DNA of 64,000 nt from Chrysophaeum taylorii (taxonomy: Eukaryota > Sar > Pelagophyceae > Pelagomonadales > Pelagomonadaceae): positions 1 through 64,000 of the forward strand of contig JAQMWT010000102.1 in assembly GCA_029834535.1 (NCBI GenBank), written 5' to 3'. Shown here in pieces: positions 1 through 9,062 of the stretch; the stretch's first letter is position 1, and each line of letters begins with the position of its first letter. Position numbers and translations under genes: made by a program. The notes under the pieces are model-generated. The model ran no database searches, was not told where the DNA came from, and saw only the letters and a program-made list of their open reading frames with translations.

Positions 1-888
1 GGTAGGAGGAGGTGGTGCGTCGTCATCCTGGCACGCAGCAGGGTCACTTGGAGGTGCATCCTCATCATCACGAGTAGCGAGAGTATCTTCGTAGGACGAA
101 GATATATAGTTTAACGACATTTCGGTCAAGCAGTTGCTGGAGATAGACGTCATAAAGGCTTGTGCCAAAGACAAGGTATCTGTGCTGCACGTGGTGGAGG
201 CCGAGTCAAAGGTCATGAAGGTGGATACATAGGATTTCTTCATCACGGAAGCAGCATGTTGGAAGATAGGGTCCAACATAAGAGACTTAATATCGGCAAC
301 GAGGAGCGAGAGGTGCTTGTACAGTGTGCTGTACGTACCGGCAGGCAGAGCATTGCTGAGCATGTCACAGCAAAGGTCATGGCGTAGAGACAACAGGAAA
401 GATTCCTGTTGTTTGGTGTGGTTGTTAGCACGAATCAACTCCGGTCGAGTGGGGTAGCGTAATTTCCCGTTGCGAGGGTCGAGTAAAATAATATTGGCAT
501 ACCCTCGGACGGTTGGCAATGGAGCAAGCACGGAGTGGATTTTAGAACCAAGTTAGCGGTCACTCCCACGAAGATACCCTATACAGCGACTATGGGATAA
601 ATGGTGATCTTCCAGAGCAAAATGAGAATCATTGTAGTCGAAAGAATAGTCGGTGGCCTTGTAGGTAAGGCAGCCAGGCATCACAAGAGAGCATCTGGAC
701 AAGAGCTTTTGTATGGCAGCGCCATAGGCGGCAGCGGAGCCAACTTGAGGAAGGGCTTGGATGATCCACAAGTAACCCACAAACGGCTCCAAACATACAG
801 ATCTGTCTCTGTCGCGGGGGACGTTGGAGGCCGGGGACGTTGGAGGCAGTAAACGTATACGTGCTTCCAAACGCGTCAATGGAAGCAT
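1..888 (-). pseudogene. Continuation of retroelement polyprotein, frameshifted and interrupted by one stop, open to window edge
   Basis: Removing one copy of the 16-bp duplication at 817-848 puts the methyltransferase-like frame into this frame, which then reads without interruption to a single stop at about 553-555 and continues open to base 1. The stretch from about 540 to 130 is a helical-looking domain of no recognised family. Near 131-111 it contains TEMSLNY, followed by an acidic, Pro-rich linker. It may be another processed segment of the same polyprotein. One frameshift and one stop indicate a decayed copy. Confidence 0.5.
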
Positions 889-2005
889 GATATTTGGTGG
901 CGGCGTTTTCTATGGTGAGGTTGCCGTCAGTATGGTGGGCACCGGTTAAGAAGTAGGTGTTGTGTGATGCTGATGAGGTAGTAAGTAGTAGCCTATGTGA
1001 CGGTTGGTCAGTTTCGAAAACGGTTATGTAATAGGACACAGGAGTGGGTGAGTTAGTGTGCAATCTGGCAAACAAGTTATATAGTATGGTGAAGGCCTTG
1101 ACACGCAATGGATTAGTTGCATGTGGCAGTGGCTCCATGGAGGAGCGTTTGAAACACAGCTGATGATAAGTACACTCGGATTGAACAGAGTGCGTGCGTT
1201 GCTCGTGAGCCTGTTGTGAGTGAAGGCGAAGAAATAATAAATTGAGTGTTTCAACGTCAGTCATAGTAAGCCGAACAGAACCTGTGCGAGAGTAAGGTGC
1301 AAAAGTTTTAGGAACGAGGACATCTGGGGGATCGGGGAACACCCGGATCCAGTCTTTGGCACTATCTTTGGATAGCCAAAGTCGTGTAGGAATGGCTTGT
1401 ATGTCATCCACGATCTTAAGGAAGAGGCGTGGGTGGTGGATAGGCCATGAAAGCATGTTGATTGGTCCAGTAGAATACCTGCGTGCGATGCAGATCCATC
1501 TTTCCCCAGATTGGTAGTCGCCACATAGGTAGGTCGGGAACCTGTCAATAACATCAACACAGTAATCGAGTGTGGAATGGATGAGATTGGCCACAGTTAT
1601 GTGGTCTTGATGACAGTACTTGTGGGGTGGTGTCATCTCAGCCAGTAGTACCAAGGGTTGGCGAATTTTGATGACAGACAGCATGCTGTCGAAAAGGGAG
1701 TCGTCGAGCAGGCTGTGTAAGTCTTCGGTCTTATGCTGCTTTAGTAGATTCCTGTTAGTGCATGGAGGAGTTATCTCGATAATATCACAATAAAATTTGC
1801 GCCTTTCCTCTGGTGAGATTTGGTGAAGATGGTTAATAAAAGCGGGCAAAGATTCAAATAATAATACTGTAGGAAAACGGTGGCGTAACATGCGCACAAG
1901 CGTATCATCAGACTCAACAACAACTTTTACATTGATATTTAAGCCTAGGTCATTAGTGGCTTGAGACAGGAACGCCGGGGTTGACAAACCAGAGCAAAGT
2001 AACAT
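629..2005 (-). CDS. Retroelement-encoded C5-cytosine DNA methyltransferase-like protein
   Basis: 458-residue frame. The first 175 residues follow the order of C5-MTase motifs. A motif I-like start (MLLCSGLSTPAF) leads into a VVVESDD strand and RHRFP, like the E-x-D and R-H-N-F-P of motif II. At residues 73-82 CDIIEITPPC matches motif IV with its PPC catalytic cysteine. LLAEMTPP near 121 parallels the ENV of motif VI, with Glu kept. GDYQSGERWICIARR at about 162-176 parallels motif VIII (QxRxR). Residues after about 180 are unassigned. The last about 70 residues are out of frame with the original protein because of a 16-bp duplication at 817-848. Whether the domain is catalytic is unknown; the motif I glycine cluster is poor. 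Confidence 0.6.
   Translation of the reverse strand: MLLCSGLSTPAFLSQATNDLGLNINVKVVVESDDTLVRMLRHRFPTVLLFESLPAFINHLHQISPEERRKFYCDIIEITPPCTNRNLLKQHKTEDLHSLLDDSLFDSMLSVIKIRQPLVLLAEMTPPHKYCHQDHITVANLIHSTLDYCVDVIDRFPTYLCGDYQSGERWICIARRYSTGPINMLSWPIHHPRLFLKIVDDIQAIPTRLWLSKDSAKDWIRVFPDPPDVLVPKTFAPYSRTGSVRLTMTDVETLNLLFLRLHSQQAHEQRTHSVQSECTYHQLCFKRSSMEPLPHATNPLRVKAFTILYNLFARLHTNSPTPVSYYITVFETDQPSHRLLLTTSSASHNTYFLTGAHHTDGNLTIENAATKYHASIDAFGSTYTFTASNVPGLQRPPRQRQICMFGAVCGLLVDHPSPSSSWLRCRLWRCHTKALVQMLSCDAWLPYLQGHRLFFRLQ
817..848. repeat. 16-bp tandem duplication that breaks the retroelement frame
   Basis: GGGGACGTTGGAGGC is present twice, starting at 817 and 833, with period 16. Because 16 is not a multiple of three, it shifts the minus-strand frame exactly between the two reading frames observed on either side. 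Confidence 0.85.
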
Positions 2006-2067
2006 GACAGAGGGTTTGCGAAGATTGGGTTATTGTGAGAGAAACACTGGGCGAGAAAGCATTCATG

Positions 2068-3261
2068 TTAATGGTGGAGTATTTGCTGAACAAATTTGTT
2101 CTGTTTCCGAAGATTAAGAACCAAAGGGCGGATCCACGGGCGATCTGGTAAAACTCTCTTGAGGTTGAAATATGCCAGTAGATCTCTGTTTTCGTGGTAT
2201 CTTTTGAGCGGAAATGCGAGGGAGCGCAGTTCGAGTTGCTTGTCGCGGGCGATGTTGTAGGTGAGACAAGGGAGAGCAGGCAAGTTAGATGTTACGTTTT
2301 GTATGGGAACACGCACATCTTTGTCTATGCGGCTCGTGACAGCGCTGAGCTTTGGCTCAGATCGATCACTGAACACAGTGGTCAAGTTCGTCTGGTTCCA
2401 GTCGAGCATGCTCAATATAGCGAGATGTCGGTTGTGTACTGGCTTAAGACATAAAGCGAAGTCAATCTTCACGTAACCGATTTGTGGATGATCTGGTAGT
2501 GGAACAACGATGTTACGTGTTAACATCATATGTGAGGCACGTTGTTGTCCAGTGGCATTTTGTAAAATAATCGGCGCGTATTTGGGATCCAGTGGAATAA
2601 TATGATTTGGATTTGCATAGTCGTAGCTGGACATTAAGGATATGGTAGCGCAAGAGTCAAAATATAAAAAGGAACAATGTTGGGGAAGACTGTTTACCTT
2701 CATATATTTCGTTAGAAGTGCACTTTCCGAATGCGGGCAAGTAGTGGAGAGACTGGCAGCGAAGAAGTTATCCAGAAATAACAGGTTAGTTGGAATGATA
2801 ATCGGTTGAACAGGTGGTGATGGTTCGTCAGCCTCATCAGCCATGCCGTACTTCTCATCAAATGATGATAGCGAGGTCTTATCGACACCCCTTGTGGTTT
2901 CGGCTTGTGGTGGTTGGTTCATGGCTGATCGGACCTGTGAAGATAGCGAGGACAGTAACGCTGGTGGTAACGCCGAGATGGCGGAAGCAGTAAAGTGGTT
3001 AGGCACTATATCAGAGGGGTTACCCTGTGTGTTGGAGGCATTCTTGGTATCTGTAGTAGGAGGAGTTGCCTTTGGGGTGGGGGCAGTAGCAACAGTATGA
3101 TGTTGTGGCTCCACGTAGTTTAACGACTTTTCGGTCGAGGATAGATGAACGTCTACATCATAAATGATGTCTTCTGCGAAAATAAGTTGTTCGTTTAGAC
3201 GAAGTAAGTCACCATTGTCCTCAGTAGATGTGGTTGATAGAATATCGGCGGATTGCAACAA
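2068..3261 (-). CDS. Retroelement polyprotein segment with retropepsin-like aspartic protease
   Basis: 397-residue open frame. Residues 50-160 are Pro/Thr/Ser-rich linker. Around residue 201 the motif FDSCATI, preceded by hydrophobic FLY, resembles the D-T/S-G-A-T active-site turn of retropepsins, with the usual Gly replaced by Cys. About 80 residues later AILSMLDWNQT resembles the conserved hydrophobic ILGxD-type strand near the protease C-terminus. Near residue 43 is TEKSLNY, a heptapeptide that recurs in the other retroelement blocks. The frame is +2 relative to the downstream methyltransferase-like frame, 62 bp away, so frameshifting, splicing or decay must link them. A catalytic Asp is present; activity with Cys instead of Gly is uncertain. 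Confidence 0.6.
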   Translation of the reverse strand: MLQSADILSTTSTEDNGDLLRLNEQLIFAEDIIYDVDVHLSSTEKSLNYVEPQHHTVATAPTPKATPPTTDTKNASNTQGNPSDIVPNHFTASAISALPPALLSSLSSQVRSAMNQPPQAETTRGVDKTSLSSFDEKYGMADEADEPSPPVQPIIIPTNLLFLDNFFAASLSTTCPHSESALLTKYMKVNSLPQHCSFLYFDSCATISLMSSYDYANPNHIIPLDPKYAPIILQNATGQQRASHMMLTRNIVVPLPDHPQIGYVKIDFALCLKPVHNRHLAILSMLDWNQTNLTTVFSDRSEPKLSAVTSRIDKDVRVPIQNVTSNLPALPCLTYNIARDKQLELRSLAFPLKRYHENRDLLAYFNLKRVLPDRPWIRPLVLNLRKQNKFVQQILHH

Positions 3262-3300
3262 GTCTCAAATAACTTGGTGATGTTCTGTTGTAGCTGAGCC

Positions 3301-3397
3301 GTGGGTCCTCGTCTACAGGCCCGTGATTCCGTACCGGCTCCTGCCGGTCCGGCCTGGCTCCCATGCTCGGGAGAGGTCTGAAGTTAGTTTAGTTAGT
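3301..3397 (+). repeat. R1 SINE-like repeat, type A 3' fragment
   Basis: Only the 3' part is present: a CTCGTCTACAGGCCCGTGATT stretch (shown here without further bases), the short hairpin CTCCCATGCTCGGGAG, then GAAGTTAGTTTAGTTAG. It abuts the 5' side of the retroelement, so it inserted into it or rearranged with it. Confidence 0.85.
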
Positions 3398-3778
3398 CAA
3401 TTAAAGAAACTTGAAGACAATAGTGACGATGAGTTGGACCACACATCTGACGTTGTGGATGCAGATTCATTGCGTAATGTGACAACACGTCCAACTTCCT
3501 CCTAATGTTAATTGTGATGTTACCTCATCATTTATGTTGTTGTTTTATGTTTAAGTTATTTGATGCTCCCATGTATCGTACACAAGCTTCACACTCCAGA
3601 ACGTCTGGAACGCATAAAGCCTTTCCTACACACGGAGGAGGTCCAGAGCGCTACACTATAATGTGTACGCCACTGGCATTCCTTACTCCCTCTTTCCCAC
3701 TTCTTCTACTTGAGGGTTTCCTTACTACTAATCGACAGATGTTTGTCTGTCTGTCTGTTTGTCTGTTTTTTTTGTTTG
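3398..3778. other. Gene-free stretch
   Basis: No gene recognised. A short acidic plus-strand frame up to 3505 is open but has no recognisable domain. There is a TCTG microsatellite at about 3745-3770. Confidence 0.4.
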
Positions 3779-4015
3779 TCTTTAAATGTCGACTGCTTAG
3801 AAGGGGGTGTGTGTGGGGCATGAAGCATGTGGGTGGGTTTGTGGGGTATGAGGGATGTGCCTGACGGGCGGAGATAAGTACGCGGGACCTAGTCGGGGTC
3901 ATCGCCGAGGCGTGGGGAGGCGAAGAGAGGACGGGCCCCGCCCGTAGGTCGTACGCATGCTGCCGCCGGACGTATGTGCGACGAAGGGTGACGTCCTGCT
4001 GGGATCGGGGTTTTT
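3779..4015 (+). repeat. R2 dispersed repeat copy
   Basis: It starts with TTTAAATGTCGACTGCT and a G/T-rich block, and continues through CGAAGAGAGGACGGGCC and CCGCCGGACGTATGTG. These segments recur at 12.85, 35.7 and 48.7 kb in the same order. It stops at a T-run beside the Helitron-like fragment. Confidence 0.8.
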
Positions 4016-4990
4016 TGTTTGTCCCCCGATTTAGGGTAAGGATCAGGTAGGCCCGCGAGCCAGGCATTGATCCTCCAAGCCCAAGCCGTCTATGGCGACC
4101 TCGCAGACTATTTCCACGACCCGCGGCGGCTCTTTCAGCGCGCCATTCTCACGCCCCGTCGAAACGATGTTGTCGATGCTGACAACGCGCGCGTGACCGC
4201 GGCCTTTTTTTCCCGGAGACGAGGCGTCGGAGTTCTTTTCGGCCGACTAGGTTGGGTCGGAAGACGACGCCTCGCTCTTTACAGTCGAGTTTTCAACTCC
4301 CTGACAACCAACGGCATGCTGACTTTGATCGCGAGCTTAAAGTCTTCGCAACCTCGACCCGTCGCACGGCCACTGCAACGGTACCAGATACATGATCGAT
4401 AGTGTCGTGTCACCGAGGCTCCTCCAACCTGTATCCCTCAAGCCCCACCGACGCCAAACGATCAACAAGAGCCAGAGGCAGACGCCCCGCAAGGTCGGCG
4501 TCCTCTTGCCCAAGCCCGTCTTCTGCCATGTCCAGCTCTACGTGGCTCTCTGTCAATCGGCAACCCCGAGGATATGCTCTTCTGAGTCGACGACTTCACC
4601 CTACCCTACACGTGCTGCGCAATACCGATAAGCCCCCTCCCGGCGTCTACACGCGCACTGTAGGTGAGCTTACTGGGCCAGGTGAACTTACTGGGGTTTG
4701 AGATTGGGACTAGGTGAACTGAGTGACCAGGTGAACTTACTGGGACGAGGCGAACTTACTGGGGGTTTTAGAGTAAACTCAAAGGTTAGCGGCGTGTGCG
4801 GATCAAAGCATCTTAGATTGGCGGGGGCGAGAGCGACGAGCTCGAAGGAGTGGGTGTGAGCAAGAGTGGGTTTACACGGAACTTACTGGGGTTAGAGATT
4901 TGGACTAGGTGAACTTACTGACCAGATGAACTTACTGGGACCAGGTGAACTTACTGGGGTTAGAGATTGGGACTAGGTGAACTTACTGGC
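4016..4990 (+). mobile_element. Helitron-type PIF1 helicase 3' fragment with terminal repeat array
   Basis: Translating through frameshifts gives the C-terminal motifs of PIF1-like helicases in the right order. They are RAILTPRRNDVVDADN (about 4139-4190), a DEAS-FFSAD stretch, LRNLDPSHGHCNGTR (about 4345-4390), then TINKSQRQT and VGVLLPKPVFCHVQLYVAL (about 4460-4555). The last two correspond to the TINKSQGQT and PVFSHGQLYVALSR signature of Helitron and PIF1 helicases. The Gly of KSQGQ is Arg here. The array at 4662-4990 follows directly. The N-terminal Rep domain is absent. Stops and shifts make it non-functional. A second, inverted copy lies at 33.1-33.7 kb. Confidence 0.8.
4662..4990 (+). 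repeat. Degenerate array of GGTGAACTTACTGG units
   Basis: About nine units of AGGTGAACTTACTGGG occur in two blocks, 4662-4765 and 4870-4990. Some are separated by a GGTTAGAGATTGGGACT spacer, and the blocks by about 100 bp of unrelated sequence. The reverse complement of the same unit sits in the same relative position beside the second helicase fragment, so the array belongs to the element. Confidence 0.85.
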
Positions 4991-5361
4991 CTGCACTTGT
5001 TCTCTCGTAATAATGCGTAATACGGCTTTCCCTCTGCTTCCTCCTTCCTTACCCCCCCTTCCGCAATTATTTATTCATGGCTATGAAGCATTAGTCTAAA
5101 GTTCTCTTCCAAGAAGGAGTAGGCCTCTAGGTGCGTACCGTCAGGTATGAGGTTTTATGTTTATTTAACAAGAGGCTTGGTTCCTCGTTGTCAGTGTAAA
5201 CGCTTCTATGGGACCTAATGTCCTTAAGGAGTTAGGGCCTAAATCCCTACCTTGTGTAGTAGCATGTGACAAGCGGAATGGTCTGTACTCGCCGAAGACT
5301 GCACGCAGTCTCGACCATGTACCCGGAGAGGGTAAAATCTCTCCAAATGAAGACGAAATTG
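4991..5361. other. Gene-free stretch
   Basis: AT-richer sequence with no frame or structure that I can assign. Confidence 0.4.
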
Positions 5362-5680
5362 ACTAGCTAACTGACTACCTGTAGGCCTGCCCAGTGCTTG
5401 GGGCGTAGGCTAATAATCCCAACGCCGAAGCGCGCAGGATCAGAATCAAAGGACGTTCGGCGCCGTAAGGTGAGTCGGCGGAGAGTGATCATCAGGCTTG
5501 TCGCCATGCGACGCGCAGACCGCAATGTGACTGAAAACCACCTCGGCCATGGCCCGTCCCACTGCGCACGTCCCAGCTCCCAACTGGCCCGTTCGAGGGG
5601 CGAAAATGTGCCAACCTACGCCGGGGGAACGTATGCCCGTGCAAGGATTCGCACGGCATCGTCCTCCATCGTAAACATCC
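5362..5680 (-). repeat. R1 SINE-like repeat, type B, near full length
   Basis: Read on the minus strand it runs from CGATGGAGGACGATGCC at the 5' end to the type B 3' end (AGCCTACGCCCCAAGCACTGGGC) and GTTAGCTAG. The internal GATCACTCTCCGCCGAC and GGCGACAAGC blocks match the copies at 22.9 and 62.0 kb. Confidence 0.85.
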
Positions 5681-6850
5681 GGTAAGAGAAAGGTAATTAT
5701 GTGCCAGTAAAATAGAATGGAGACAGTACGATGCCTGTAGTTGCTCCCCACGACCGAAGTAGGGAGGGTCGCTGTCTATTCTCCTGTTTAATCCGACAGG
5801 TGCGCTCCTGCTGGCGCCTTATCTGCTCCAAAAAACGGACGTGTGTTAAGCCGTGGCACCCCTTGGGCAACAAAAGCCCTTGTAGTGGTTTTCTCAGATA
5901 CCCGCCCCCTCCTGGCCGGACCAGGAGCCTCAACAACCCTTTCTCCCAACCCGAACCGCGGGCGAAACCACCACACGCCCGATCTCAGGTAATACCTCAC
6001 CATCACGAAATCGGACAATCAAATGAGGGTAATAGCAAGAAGACAGCAAGAAAGCAACACAAATACCTGGTGCATTGGGTTCAGTGGAAGCGCAGGTGAG
6101 GGTGTCAGGATGACCCCCCCCCCCATAATTGCAAGGTCAGCACAAGGGCAACAACCAGGGTAAGTCATGTGGCAGGCAGGCAAGTGGGGGAATGGGCGTT
6201 ACTGCCACACCCTCAATAGTCAACAAGACTTCTTTTCTTTTTTTTTTTTTTTTACCCGGCTTTTTTTTTCTACAACTTATTATTTCCGTTTTTCTCCCGC
6301 CGCATCAGAGCGCGTTGTTATGCTAGGATCCTCGGCCTGCGCCGACAGTACCGAATGCTGTCACTGTTCGTCGGCGTTGATAGTCGCGTTTGAACGATAG
6401 CCCCGCAGGTCATCGGGCGCTGCTGACAGTCAAAGGTTAGGCTTCGTCGAAGTTGCGGCGCAACTCTTGTGTCGCAGGAAAGACGATGGTGAGTCTCGGA
6501 GTTGCACGCGTGACGGCGTGTCGTAGGCAATCAAGGACAAGTACGGATGTAGCGTCCGAATCTGCTCAGAGTGTTTCAAGAAGTCGGTCAAGGCCCAGAC
6601 CGAGAACCAACTCGCAGAGAAAGGGGCCACGCAACGCACGAGATGACAGTGGACATCTCCGCGTGTCACATATATTGGGCGGGCGGCTTGACGACGATAG
6701 TCCTCGTCGGGATTACGTAGTTAGTCCTCCGGCGCGTGGTTTGGGACGCCGGCTCTCCCTTGACAGAGTCAGGAGGTTTTTTTTTAACAAACGTTTTTTG
6801 GACGTTGTAGTAATAAGGGTTTGGGTAAGAAGTAGTAGTATCTTCTTCTT
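5681..6850. other. Gene-free stretch upstream of the MDR gene
   Basis: No convincing coding frame. It contains a C-run (6114-6124) and T-runs (6238-6254, 6263-6270). The 100-200 bp before 6851 should include the promoter and 5' UTR of the MDR gene, but no motif can be named. Confidence 0.4.
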
Positions 6851-7921
6851 ATGTTCGCTCGTGGTGCTCTCCGGCGCGCAAGCCGGCGATTGTCGACGAC
6901 GACGACGACGCGCGCCGCTGTGTGCGAGAGCTTGGAGACGGGGACCGTATCGATCCGCGACGACTGGCCCGTCCGCGAGGTCGGGTCGAACGATGTGTTG
7001 GTGGAGACCAAAGCCGCCGGCATCAACTTCGGCGAACTGCTCCAGCTCCGCGGGCTATACCAGGAGCGGCTCGAGCCGCCGTTCGTCCCCGGGAACGAGA
7101 TGAGCGGCATCGTTCGGGCGGTCGGCGAGCGCGTGTCGTCGGTGAGCGTGGGCGACGCGGTCGTTGGTCTTCCGCGAGGCGGCGCGTGGGCGCGAGACGT
7201 GACGTTGCCCGAAGCGGCCGTCATCCCCCTCCACGGACCGCGCACGGGCGACGCGGAGATCGACTTCGCGAGCGCGGCCTCGTTGTCCATCGCGTACGGG
7301 ACGGCGTACATGGCTCTCAAGCACCGCGCGAGACTGGACGTCGGAGAAACGGTGCTGGTCACGGCAGCGGCTGGCGGTGTTGGGAGTGCGTCGATCGAGG
7401 TCGCGCGGTATTTGGGGGCGGGCCGCATCATCGCGGCCGCGGGGGACCAGAAAAAGGTCGACCTCGCGCTGCGGCTGGGCGCCGACGAGGGGTTCGTCTA
7501 CACCGAAGCCAGTCTGGAGAACCCCAAGGCGTTCCGCGAGCTCACGCTCAAGAAGTTTGGCGGGTTTGACGTCGCCGTCGACATGGTCGGCGGTCCGCTC
7601 CTCGAGCCCATCGTTCGCTCCCTGAATTTTGACGGCCGTTGCGTCGTCGTCGGCTTCGCCTCGGGCCAAATCCCGAAGATTCCGTCGAATCTTCTCCTCG
7701 TCAAAAACGTGTCGGTCGTTGGTCTGTATTGGGGCGCCCACGCGGTCCACAAACCCGCCCTCTTCCGCGAATCCTGCAAGGACGTGGTGGAGCTCTGGCG
7801 CGCGCGCCACTTCAACCCGCACGTCGGCGCCTCGTTCGCCCTCGACGACGCGAACGACGCCATCGCCGACGTCATGGCCCGCAAAACCACGGGCAAGGTC
7901 GTCCTACTCCCTTCGTCCTGA
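6851..7921 (+). CDS. Quinone-oxidoreductase-like NADPH dehydrogenase (MDR family), probably mitochondrial or plastid
   Basis: 356 residues. It belongs to the medium-chain dehydrogenase/reductase family, of the zinc-free quinone oxidoreductase (QORL2-like) type. Visible features are an Arg/Ser/Thr-rich presequence (1-22), a GroES-like domain with AAGINFGELLQLRG and PGNEMSGIV (residues 54-88), and a nucleotide-binding Rossmann turn AAAGGVGSASIEVARYLGA (172-190). AVDMVGGP and the terminal TTGKVVLLP are also typical. Zn-ligand cysteines are absent, fitting NADPH-dependent reduction of quinones or enals. No intron is needed. Its stop is 16 bp from the stop of the convergent sulfotransferase-like gene. 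The substrate cannot be told. Confidence 0.88.
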   Translation: MFARGALRRASRRLSTTTTTRAAVCESLETGTVSIRDDWPVREVGSNDVLVETKAAGINFGELLQLRGLYQERLEPPFVPGNEMSGIVRAVGERVSSVSVGDAVVGLPRGGAWARDVTLPEAAVIPLHGPRTGDAEIDFASAASLSIAYGTAYMALKHRARLDVGETVLVTAAAGGVGSASIEVARYLGAGRIIAAAGDQKKVDLALRLGADEGFVYTEASLENPKAFRELTLKKFGGFDVAVDMVGGPLLEPIVRSLNFDGRCVVVGFASGQIPKIPSNLLLVKNVSVVGLYWGAHAVHKPALFRESCKDVVELWRARHFNPHVGASFALDDANDAIADVMARKTTGKVVLLPSS

Positions 7922-7937
7922 AAAAATAATTTCTCAT

Positions 7938-9062
7938 CTACCTCGCACCACCACCACCACCACTATCATCGTAATAGGAGGAATACCCGTAGGTCCGCGC
8001 GAGCGCTCGCGCGCGACCCGCGACGAAGGGCGAGACGACGCGCAGGTTGGCCCACGTTAGGTTGCGCGGAACGAAGTTCGCGGCGTAGTGGTTCCGCCGC
8101 GGCGGCGGCGACTTCTTGGGGACGACCCTCAGCAAGTGCCGTCGCGCCGCCGACGGCAGCTCGGCCAACTTTGCGACGCGCTCGACGTCGAAGTCCTCGA
8201 CGCGGTACCTCGCGTCGGCGTAGGCGTCAACGAACTCGTTCCAAAACACAAAGTGGAACAGCGCGACGCGCAGCCGTTTTGCCGTCGGCCAGTCGTCTTT
8301 GAGACTACGATCGCGGTACCACGACTCGAGCTCGGGCGGGGGCGGAAACGAGGGCGCGAACTCCAGGACGTCTCTGAATAAATGTGGGTTCGAGTAGGCA
8401 AGGGGCGCGTACATTTTACCGACGCGGTCGGCGCGGCTTGCGATGCTGCTCAACGGCTCGCGGACCTGATGGAGCACCACGCGAAACCGCACCAACGGAC
8501 TCGACGACAGTACCGCCGAGCCCATCGCGCGCGCGAACGACGGAAACGCGTACCCCGACGTGTTCCAGGTGCTTCTATCGTAGCGTTTCGTCTCGCGCAT
8601 CGCGAGCGGCCACGCCGCCGCGCCGTACTTCCCGATGCGCTCGTTGTCGTGCGTGATATCGTACCCCTTGGCCTTGAACGAGTCGCTCGCGAACAGGGTT
8701 CCGGTGCGTCCGGTGCCGGTAACGAGCAGCGGAAACACCCGCAACTCGCTCTCGCGATCACCGCACTCGACCGCGAGCTTGAGCGTTTTCGTGAGTACCC
8801 CGCACGCCGCACGCTCCCGCACCGAATTTCTTTCTTTGGCTCGAGGAGGAGGAGGATTCTTCTCCGCCGGCCGAATCGTCGCCGTATCGTCGTCGTCGTC
8901 AGATCCAACTGACGTTGACCTCGGCGGAGACCGCGAGACCTGGCTCGGGGTGAGCTGCGCAAACGTTTTGGAAGGGGTCGCGGGCTGCTGGTGTCGTAGA
9001 ACAACCACCACCGACACGGCAACCATCGCCCCGAACAAACTCTTCTCGACGCTTCGAGGCAT
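7938..9062 (-). CDS. Type II membrane sulfotransferase-like protein
   Basis: 374 residues. A short N-terminal segment is followed by one hydrophobic span (residues 9-22), giving type II (Golgi-like) topology, then a low-complexity acidic and Pro-rich stem (30-80). The domain starts with LLVTGTGRTGTLFASDSF (112-129), a P-loop like the PAPS 5'-phosphosulfate loop of sulfotransferases. VVLHQVREPLSSIASR (195-210) resembles the 3'-phosphate-binding Arg/Ser segment. FWNEFVDAYADARYRVEDF is a further family-like segment. The acceptor is unknown; related algal proteins are usually annotated only as P-loop sulfotransferase-like. It converges with the MDR gene, overlapping none of it. Confidence 0.7.
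   Translation of the reverse strand: MPRSVEKSLFGAMVAVSVVVVLRHQQPATPSKTFAQLTPSQVSRSPPRSTSVGSDDDDDTATIRPAEKNPPPPRAKERNSVRERAACGVLTKTLKLAVECGDRESELRVFPLLVTGTGRTGTLFASDSFKAKGYDITHDNERIGKYGAAAWPLAMRETKRYDRSTWNTSGYAFPSFARAMGSAVLSSSPLVRFRVVLHQVREPLSSIASRADRVGKMYAPLAYSNPHLFRDVLEFAPSFPPPPELESWYRDRSLKDDWPTAKRLRVALFHFVFWNEFVDAYADARYRVEDFDVERVAKLAELPSAARRHLLRVVPKKSPPPRRNHYAANFVPRNLTWANLRVVSPFVAGRARALARTYGYSSYYDDSGGGGGAR

Larger units (their letters stand above)
1..3261 (-). mobile_element. Retroelement with retropepsin-like protease and C5-methyltransferase-like domain (left-truncated by window)
   Basis: Three consecutive minus-strand coding blocks with little stop-free overlap on the other strand. In order from the element's 5' side they are a protease block, a methyltransferase-like block and a further polyprotein block that runs off the window edge. 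The first carries an FDSCAT motif like the retropepsin active site (consensus D-S/T-G-A). The second carries several C5-MTase motifs. No reverse transcriptase or integrase is visible inside the window; they may lie beyond position 1. The 5' side is abruptly replaced at about 3300 by repeat R1, so the gag side is missing. AT-richer codon use than the host genes supports a mobile origin. The exact class (gypsy, copia or other) cannot be decided from what is visible. Confidence 0.7.

Noticed and set aside
3651-4067. 138-residue minus-strand frame, with similar ones in other R2 copies
   Set aside because: The frame exists because the R2 repeat is GC-rich; the translations differ between copies by frameshifts and show no conserved protein.
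4662-4990. CRISPR-like array
   Set aside because: Units are degenerate, unevenly spaced and lack unique spacers; they accompany a eukaryotic Helitron helicase fragment.
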